Positions 59,142-64,000 of a stretch of DNA of 64,000 nucleotides are shown here, piece by piece. Position 1 is the stretch's first letter. Every line of letters begins with the position of its first letter. The position numbers were made by a program, and so were the translations under genes. The notes under the pieces were generated by a model, which saw only the letters and a list, made by a program, of their open reading frames with translations, did no database searches and was not told where the DNA came from. Origin of the DNA: an uncultured Oscillospiraceae bacterium (lineage in GTDB: Bacteria; Bacillota; Clostridia; Oscillospirales; Oscillospiraceae); contig CAJURY010000001.1 of the NCBI GenBank assembly GCA_910589155.1, positions 62,001 through 126,000 of the forward strand. The letters are read 5' to 3'.

Positions 59142-59975
59142 TTAATTGCTGTTTGTTTGCATAGCATGGAGCTGACTGTCGAACGGTTTTTGTTCGGCTC
59201 TTTTCTCATACCGGATGTAAACGACGTTATCCGGCCGGGCGGCAGTATCGCACATAAAGTTGTAAACCTGATCCCGCAAGGCCTGTCTGGCTTGCCGGAG
59301 AGATAAGGTCTGGTCTGGGTAAAACGGTTGGCTAAAGGTAATGGTCATGCCGGGGCGCTTTGCCCAGAAAAACAGACCTTTGCGCTTACGGTAAGTGACC
59401 GCCATAGCCACGGCGGGGACGTTTTCCTTCACAGGATAGCGAAAAGAGGTTGTTGGGAAGGGGCGTACGCCGGTGTAAAACGGCCAGATATGGGCTTCCG
59501 GGTAAATACCGATACAGCTTTTTTCCCGGCAGCGGGTGGTGATGGCGTCCAAGAAAAGGGGAAGGGCTTTTGCTTCCGTGGGAATGGGCAGGCAGCCGAT
59601 AAGACGTACCAGGGTTTTTAGCCCGGGAATGGATACTGCGTCAGGGTTGGCGACAATATATGCCCGCTTCGGCCAGGCGGAAACGGCGGGAAGAAAAGCG
59701 TCCAGAGCGCGGGTGTGATTGCCGTACAGAAAATAACCGCTTTTGCGCAGCTTACTCAGGGCTTTATGATTTTCAAAGCGCACGCCCAGATAAAGCTTAC
59801 AGATCAGAAAGACAATGGGAATTGCAACGCCATAATACACTAAATTTGAGGCGATGCGCCACAAAAAGCTTTGGGGCGCAAAGGGGAAGGTTTCATCTAC
59901 CTTACAGGTTTGGATGGTGTTTTGGGCAAAATCGTCGTGGAGAGGATCGGAATAATAAATCACCTTGTTAGCCAT
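59142..59975 (-). CDS. Acyltransferase of the 1-acylglycerol-3-phosphate type (PlsC-like)
   Basis: The start is ATG 59975, overlapping the preceding glycosyltransferase by 8 bp. The 277-residue protein has the acyltransferase motifs NHTRALDAF (NHxxxxD) and GIYPEAHIWPF (EG[T/H]-like) in the usual order. A hydrophobic helix (about 35-58: LWRIASNLVYYGVAIPIVFLI) precedes the catalytic domain. It is likely to acylate a glycolipid or lysophosphatidate. The pair with a GT4 glycosyltransferase suggests membrane glycolipid synthesis. Confidence 0.8.
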   Translation of the reverse strand: MANKVIYYSDPLHDDFAQNTIQTCKVDETFPFAPQSFLWRIASNLVYYGVAIPIVFLICKLYLGVRFENHKALSKLRKSGYFLYGNHTRALDAFLPAVSAWPKRAYIVANPDAVSIPGLKTLVRLIGCLPIPTEAKALPLFLDAITTRCREKSCIGIYPEAHIWPFYTGVRPFPTTSFRYPVKENVPAVAMAVTYRKRKGLFFWAKRPGMTITFSQPFYPDQTLSLRQARQALRDQVYNFMCDTAARPDNVVYIRYEKRAEQKPFDSQLHAMQTNSN

Positions 59976-61110
59976 GGCGTTTGCCCTCCACCGCGTCCAG
60001 AAGCATTTGTTCCATTTGCTCCATGCATCGGTCGAAAGCGAAGGCTTGGGCATAGCCCAGATATTTTTCGCTACAGGCGGCGCGGGCTTGCGGATCAGAC
60101 AACCAACCGTCTATACGCTTTGCAAGGCTGGCGGGGTCGTTACAGGCGAAAAGATTTTCCGGGGTCAAAGCAAAATTTCTGGCGGCGCTTCTGGGAGAGT
60201 CCGCAATAATGGGAACCTTGCCGCAGGCGATGGCTTCCAGACATGCGATGGATTCAATTTCAATTTCCGCAGGATGCACGTACAGATCTGCGTAATTGAT
60301 GACGTCGATGAGCGCTTCCCGGCTGAAAAACCGGAAAATAGGAGGCAGCAGGCCGAGCTTTTCCGCTTCCTGCTCCAAAAAAGCCTGCCGGGGGCCTTTT
60401 CCCGCCAAAATCAACTGAATTTTGTCCTTGAATTTGGAAAGCGCCACTGCCCGAAGCAAAATTTGCTGGGATTTTTCTTTGCTGTATCGGCCGGTGGACA
60501 AGATGACGAACTTATCTTGCAGTTCTTCCGGCTTGGGGCAGTCTCGACGGACAAAGCTCCGGTTTACGCCGTTGGAAATTACATAGTGGTTGGTGGGCTT
60601 GGTTTCCTTTTCAAACAGATCGCAGATAAACTGGGTGGGATAATGGATGCAGTCGCAATACTGATAAAAGGAACGATAAAAAACCTTGTAAATCAAGCGA
60701 TTGGCAAGATTTGCGTTCATTAAAAAGATATGATTGGTAATATTTTCCGCCTGGCAATGAAAACCGGCGGTGACGGGAATGCCTTGCGCTTTCGCCAGAG
60801 ACAAGGCGGCGCGCCCCAAGGCGAAGGGGACGATAATATGCACCACGTCCGCGCCAAAAATCGCGGCTTCCAGTATGGATTGCACAGGCTTTGCCAGAGT
60901 TACGCCGTTTTTTTGGACGTATCCGTTAAAAACTCTGAGGTTATAGGTGGGGACGATAAAAAATCCAGGCTGCCCCTGCCGACTTTCATCGGGACAGACA
61001 ACACGGACGGTGTAGCCTTTTTGCCGCATACTGCGGATGAGATTCATGGCCGCTATGGTCGTACCGTTGTTTTCCTCTCCTAAAACGTCGCAGACTACTG
61101 TGAGAATCAA
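59968..61110 (-). CDS. GT4-family glycosyltransferase
   Basis: The 380-residue enzyme has a GT-B fold with two domains. The N-terminal motif is VLGEENNGTTIAAMNLIRSM. The C-terminal part shows ILSTGRYSKEKSQ, LILAGKGP and the catalytic E-x7-E in EIESIACLEAIACG. It resembles diacylglycerol glucosyltransferases of Firmicutes. With the downstream acyltransferase it could build a glycolipid anchor or lipoteichoic-like polymer. The promoter is at 61164-61192. Confidence 0.88.
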   Translation of the reverse strand: MILTVVCDVLGEENNGTTIAAMNLIRSMRQKGYTVRVVCPDESRQGQPGFFIVPTYNLRVFNGYVQKNGVTLAKPVQSILEAAIFGADVVHIIVPFALGRAALSLAKAQGIPVTAGFHCQAENITNHIFLMNANLANRLIYKVFYRSFYQYCDCIHYPTQFICDLFEKETKPTNHYVISNGVNRSFVRRDCPKPEELQDKFVILSTGRYSKEKSQQILLRAVALSKFKDKIQLILAGKGPRQAFLEQEAEKLGLLPPIFRFFSREALIDVINYADLYVHPAEIEIESIACLEAIACGKVPIIADSPRSAARNFALTPENLFACNDPASLAKRIDGWLSDPQARAACSEKYLGYAQAFAFDRCMEQMEQMLLDAVEGKRHG

Positions 61111-61163
61111 TTTGCCATCTCCTTTTTCAATTTACGCTTTGAAATTGGAATTTTCTGTCGAAG

Positions 61164-61192
61164 AGTATAATACAAGGAGGGAAAAAAGTAAA
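61164..61192 (-). promoter_or_regulatory. Promoter of the glycosyltransferase operon
   Basis: On the minus strand TTTACT (61192-61187) and TATACT (61169-61164) are 17 bp apart. Confidence 0.7.
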
Positions 61193-61283
61193 GTTACAGC
61201 CCTGTCACTTTGTGTAAAAAATGGAGGCGATTGCATAGAAAGGACGAAAAATTGCATTGTGCATAATTTATTTAGAAAAACGT

Positions 61284-61312
61284 TTGCTTTTTTAAACACT
61301 ATGCTATATAAT
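61284..61312 (+). promoter_or_regulatory. Promoter of the cytidylate-kinase-like gene
   Basis: TTGCTT (61284-61289) and TATAAT (61307-61312) are 17 bp apart, 31 bp before ATG 61344. Confidence 0.75.
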
Positions 61313-61343
61313 AAAAACAGCTTGTAGGAAAGGGGCGTTCTGA

Positions 61344-61934
61344 ATGGGAAACGCAATTATTACAATTGCAAGACAGCATGGCTCCGGCGGCCGGATCATT
61401 GGCGAGCTTGTAGCCAAAAAGCTGGGAATTACTTACTATGACAAGGAACTGATTTCCATGACCGCGCGGAAAACGGGCTTTGCCCTGGACTTTGTCCGGG
61501 AGGTGGAGGAAAAGCAGACCTCCAGCTTCCTTTACAGCGTCTATACGGCAACCCAGGTGCCCACGGTTTACGACCAAGCGCGGACGGCGCAGTTTGAGGT
61601 AATTCAGGAACTTGCTGCGAAAGGCTCCTGCGTGATTGTGGGGCGGGCGGCGGACTGTATTTTGTTCAACAATCCCAACTGTGTGCGGGTATTTATTCAC
61701 GCGCCAATGAAGGAACGAATTCGCCGTGCAACAGAGGACTATAAGGAAGTATACGACAACCCGGAACGGGCGCTGAATAAAAAAGACAAGGCGCGAGCTG
61801 CGTTTTACAACAATTATTCGGAGCGTCCCTGGGGGGATACCAGAAATTATCACCTAACGCTGGACAGTTCAATTGGATTGGAGCAAGCGGCGGATATTAT
61901 TTGCGCATACACCATGGCAAAATTTGGAAAATAA
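61344..61934 (+). CDS. Cytidylate kinase-like protein
   Basis: The 196-residue protein has a P-loop of the CMP-kinase-like family: IARQHGSGGRIIGELVAKKLG, then YYDKELI. It belongs to the group annotated as cytidylate kinase-like, distinct from Cmk itself; the substrate is not known. GRAADCILF and the C-terminal LDSS motif are present. The start is ATG 61344 behind GGAAAGGGG. It has its own promoter and terminator. Confidence 0.82.
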   Translation: MGNAIITIARQHGSGGRIIGELVAKKLGITYYDKELISMTARKTGFALDFVREVEEKQTSSFLYSVYTATQVPTVYDQARTAQFEVIQELAAKGSCVIVGRAADCILFNNPNCVRVFIHAPMKERIRRATEDYKEVYDNPERALNKKDKARAAFYNNYSERPWGDTRNYHLTLDSSIGLEQAADIICAYTMAKFGK

Positions 61935-61937
61935 TTA

Positions 61938-61978
61938 GCTCCCCCGGTTATCCTTTGGAAAAACCGGGGGGCATTTTT
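61938..61978. terminator. Terminator of the cytidylate-kinase-like gene
   Basis: GCTCCCCCGGTT (61938-61949) pairs with AACCGGGGGGC (61962-61972), followed by five T residues. It lies at the 3' end of the convergent coat gene. Confidence 0.82.
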
Positions 61979-62225
61979 ATGCCTGCGCGGAAAATTTCTG
62001 CTTTACTGTGTTGATTTTGCTTTGCTCTACCTGTTCGGTGGGGTACCAACCCTTAGCGGCCATCTTATCGTAAATGTCGTCTTGCATCCGCAAGGCGTCA
62101 TTCAGCGCGGTAGAAAAGGCCTGGCGCACGCGGTCGGTGGGGGATTCAATGGTACCGTGCATAAACAGACCGCAGACGCCCTTTTCCAGCAAAAGAATGT
62201 TTTCCATCAAATTCTTGTCATCCAT
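61977..62225 (-). CDS. CotF-like spore coat protein
   Basis: The 82-residue protein matches the CotF/YraD-type pattern: LMENILLLEKGVCGLFMHGTIE, then HQAFSTALNDSL-like VRQAFSTALNDALRMQDDIYDKM and GWYPTEQVEQSKI. CotF-type proteins are in the spore coat or outer forespore in Firmicutes. ATG 62225 has GTAAGGAGGT just upstream, overlapping the stop of the previous gene. It is the second gene of a two-gene operon. Confidence 0.85.
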   Translation of the reverse strand: MDDKNLMENILLLEKGVCGLFMHGTIESPTDRVRQAFSTALNDALRMQDDIYDKMAAKGWYPTEQVEQSKINTVKQKFSAQA

Positions 62226-62237
62226 TGCCCTACCTCC

Positions 62238-62411
62238 TTACAGTAATCCGTAAAAATTCTGAAAAATCTGCTGATGCTTCTCAGCCAGTTTGGTAACGTA
62301 ACTTTTCAGCTCCGCGTCTTGGATCTGGCTTGCGGTTTCCTGACACTTGGTCTGGAAATACTTGGCGTGTCCCAGGGCGTCTTCCACATAAAGAAGTTCT
62401 TTTGTGGTCAT
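62238..62411 (-). CDS. Small helical coat-associated protein
   Basis: This 57-residue gene runs from ATG 62411, behind AGGAGG, to TAA 62238. The product is MTTKELLYVEDALGHAKYFQ followed by KCQETASQIQDAELKSYVT and KLAEKHQQIFQNFYGLL: a two-helix Gln/Glu-rich protein. It resembles small proteins found next to CotF-type genes in Clostridia, and its stop is 13 bp before the CotF-like start. The likely role is in spores. Confidence 0.7.
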   Translation of the reverse strand: MTTKELLYVEDALGHAKYFQTKCQETASQIQDAELKSYVTKLAEKHQQIFQNFYGLL

Positions 62412-62443
62412 TGTTGATTACCTCCTGTTTTTAACGTTTCTTT

Positions 62444-62473
62444 TTGACAACCGCTTGGATTTGCGGTTATGAT
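62444..62473 (+). promoter_or_regulatory. Rightward promoter-like sequence ahead of a terminator
   Basis: TTGACA (62444-62449) and TATGAT (62468-62473) are 18 bp apart and face right. The inverted repeat AACCGC/GCGGTT lies in the spacer. Only 52 bp further is a strong terminator, with no gene between. It might drive a small RNA or be chance. Confidence 0.4.
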
Positions 62474-62524
62474 AGTTTGCACAGTCAAAAGCGCAAATAT
62501 GTTAATGCGCGTATCTTTCATAAA

Positions 62525-62563
62525 ACACCCCTGTTTTCGTTTCATCGAAAACAGGGGTGTTTG
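62525..62563. terminator. Bidirectional terminator
   Basis: ACACCCCTGTTTTCG (62525-62539) pairs perfectly with CGAAAACAGGGGTGT (62546-62560). The minus-strand tail TTTTATG ends the deacetylase-like gene; the plus side has TTTG. Confidence 0.85.
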
Positions 62564-62576
62564 CATCAATTGTTTT

Positions 62577-63962
62577 TTATTTTCTTAAATCAGAAACAAC
62601 TTTGGAAGCGTCAAACAAATCTTCCACGGCTTCTGGATTTTCAGTTAGGCGGACGCCGTTTATTGTGCGGCGGGTCTGACGAACATAATCGTCTGCAATC
62701 TGCATCCAGGCGGCAGTGGAATTGTCCATACCCAAAAAATAACGGAAGCCGGCCTTGGACAAAGCATTGTATTTATCGCCGGAATAGTTTTCAGCGCCGG
62801 CAATATCGCTGCCGGAATAGTAGAACAAGACGTTTGTTTTGCCAATAATAGGCTCTACCTCCTGCTGCCAGGAGAGAAGGTCCGCCTGCACATCGCTAAG
62901 GCTGGAGCTGCCATAGGGAATGCCGCCGTATGTGAAGCTGGCCAGGGTATAACCGTCATCCAAAAGCGCTTGGGCAACCTTCTTGGCGGCGGCGACTTCC
63001 TGATTATAAGCCTCTTCTCCTAATTCTTCCTTAGCGGAGGGCTGGGTATTATAGCCGAGAACGCCGTTTTTACCGGTGAAGGCCAGAGTTGCCTTAGCGC
63101 CTTTGTAGGAGAAGTCCGGGTGTGCTTCTACAAATTCATCCAGCAAAGGCACCAGATCGAAAGCGCCGACGGTGGTTTCCCCGGCCGAATTCAGGTATTC
63201 GCAGGTAGGCTTACCGTTGACGCCTACCACCAAGCGGCTGGCAAAGCCATGGCCTGCGGGAAAATCGTAGTTCAAAGGAAGCTGGGAAAGAATCAAAGGC
63301 TTTTTATCCACGGGTAGATAAATTTCACCGGTGGTAAACTGCACACCGCCATCTTTCGCTACGGCGACCGCGGCGTCGGACAAACTGACAAGCACATAGC
63401 CGTTGGCATAAAGCTGTTCCAAAATGGCGGAGAACTCCTCAACAGTCACATTATAGTCTTTATAATCCGAAGCATCCCCAGAGGCGAAAGCCAGATTTGC
63501 CTTGGCAATCAGGGATTGGAAGGAAATATTGGGAATTTTGGCAGGATCCTCCCACAAAACAAGGGTGCTTTTGGCGCTACGGTAGCGGGCGATTGCGTCG
63601 CTCATGCCGGGAACATCGGCGGCGCTGCCGTCAAAGCTTTCCAAAAGGGAAATTGCGCCGTCATAGTCGTACTGGGCGGCCAACTGCTCCGCCTGGGGAA
63701 GCAGGGCTTTACCCCTTACAATCGCTTCTTGCGCCAGACGATCCGCTTCCTGCTGGGCAGCCAGAGAGGATTCTCTGTTTTCCTGGCGGATTTTCGCATT
63801 TTTGCGCAGCTTTACGCCGCCGACAATTAAGCCGATGATTAATATAACCACGCCGACCGGCATCAAAAGGGGGAGATAGGCTTCCTTGAAAATCTGCATT
63901 TTTGTCTTTTTTCGCCGCTTTCGGACAGGGGGACGGTTATAATTCGCGGATTGCTGTGCCAT
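62577..63962 (-). CDS. Membrane protein related to polysaccharide deacetylases, metal site lost
   Basis: The 461-residue protein has a basic N-terminus, one membrane helix (about 32-52: LPLLMPVGVVILIIGLIVGG) and an extracellular part. A TPR-like stretch (YDYDGAISLLESF) is followed by a NodB-like fold: VTVEEFSAILEQLYANGYVL, IYLPVDKKPLILSQLPLNYD, FSYKGAKATLAFTGKNGVLG and YTLASFTYGG. In relatives the third strand reads SVDDVNY and the later one HSYGH. Here the Asp pair and the histidines of the metal site are missing. A pseudoenzyme or binding role is inferred. Confidence 0.7.
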   Translation of the reverse strand: MAQQSANYNRPPVRKRRKKTKMQIFKEAYLPLLMPVGVVILIIGLIVGGVKLRKNAKIRQENRESSLAAQQEADRLAQEAIVRGKALLPQAEQLAAQYDYDGAISLLESFDGSAADVPGMSDAIARYRSAKSTLVLWEDPAKIPNISFQSLIAKANLAFASGDASDYKDYNVTVEEFSAILEQLYANGYVLVSLSDAAVAVAKDGGVQFTTGEIYLPVDKKPLILSQLPLNYDFPAGHGFASRLVVGVNGKPTCEYLNSAGETTVGAFDLVPLLDEFVEAHPDFSYKGAKATLAFTGKNGVLGYNTQPSAKEELGEEAYNQEVAAAKKVAQALLDDGYTLASFTYGGIPYGSSSLSDVQADLLSWQQEVEPIIGKTNVLFYYSGSDIAGAENYSGDKYNALSKAGFRYFLGMDNSTAAWMQIADDYVRQTRRTINGVRLTENPEAVEDLFDASKVVSDLRK

Positions 63963-64000
63963 TTCCTCACAACCTTCGTTCAGAATGTTTTCTATGCTTA

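Noticed and set aside
1..64000. CRISPR arrays, tRNA or rRNA genes, riboswitch or T-box leaders
   Set aside because: No regularly spaced repeats, cloverleaf genes or T-box sequences were seen by eye. A covariance-model scan would be needed to exclude weak riboswitches.

Overview
The window looks like a chromosomal segment of a spore-forming, gut-type Firmicute of the class Clostridia, most likely the Oscillospiraceae/Eubacteriales. The evidence is a set of sporulation genes (yqfC, yqfD, a ylbJ-like gene, CotF-like coat genes, SpoIID-like protein), the Firmicutes gene orders phoH-ybeY-era-yqzL-recO and rsmD-coaD, Gram-positive promoters and ribosome sites, and gut-style glycoside hydrolases. 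Base composition is moderately G+C rich, with one visibly A+T-rich stretch near 24.2-25.9 kb. No tRNA, rRNA, CRISPR array, transposase or prophage module was seen.

Layout. 1-6.4 kb: the 3' end of a parvulin-type foldase, a MerR-like regulator with three operator-like palindromes followed by a bactofilin, a Cu/Zn-SOD-like protein, an amidase, and a leftward cluster of SpoIID-like and peptidoglycan-binding proteins. 6.5-12.5 kb: a GNAT acetyltransferase, asparagine synthase, tcdA, a second membrane-anchored parvulin, a 6S-like RNA candidate, a DUF1292 protein and a BofC-like protein. 12.6-23.6 kb: a class A penicillin-binding protein with a zinc-ribbon insertion, then a compact rightward operon (methyltransferase, ecfA1, ecfA2, ecfT, truA, DUF5711 protein, ClpE-like ATPase). 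23.7-25.9 kb: an A+T-rich accessory cluster of one secreted and two duplicated membrane proteins; the secreted protein's signal peptide is broken by a frameshift. 26-32.8 kb: MATE exporter, galE, asparaginase, CBS-type pyrophosphatase, ylbJ-like gene. 32.9-44.1 kb: a housekeeping run (yqfC, yqfD, phoH, ybeY, era, yqzL, recO, a 120-bp palindromic element, mutS2, an HPr-like protein, uvrC, rsmD, coaD and a coiled-coil protein).

44.2-56.7 kb is the most distinctive region: a glycan-utilisation locus. A GntR regulator and a ROK kinase run rightward. Leftward from a divergent promoter run a phosphomannose-isomerase fusion protein, a GH38 alpha-mannosidase, a GH3 enzyme with a PA14 insertion, a secreted GH85 endo-beta-N-acetylglucosaminidase and an unrecognised 39-residue peptide. 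The inferred logic is release of high-mannose N-glycan outside the cell, trimming to mannose inside, and entry into glycolysis. No transporter gene lies in the locus.

56.7-64 kb holds a VanY-type carboxypeptidase, an SdpI-like membrane protein, nrdR, a DUF6514-type protein, a glycosyltransferase with an acyltransferase, a cytidylate-kinase-like protein, two small coat-type genes and a membrane protein that resembles a polysaccharide deacetylase but has lost the metal-binding motifs.
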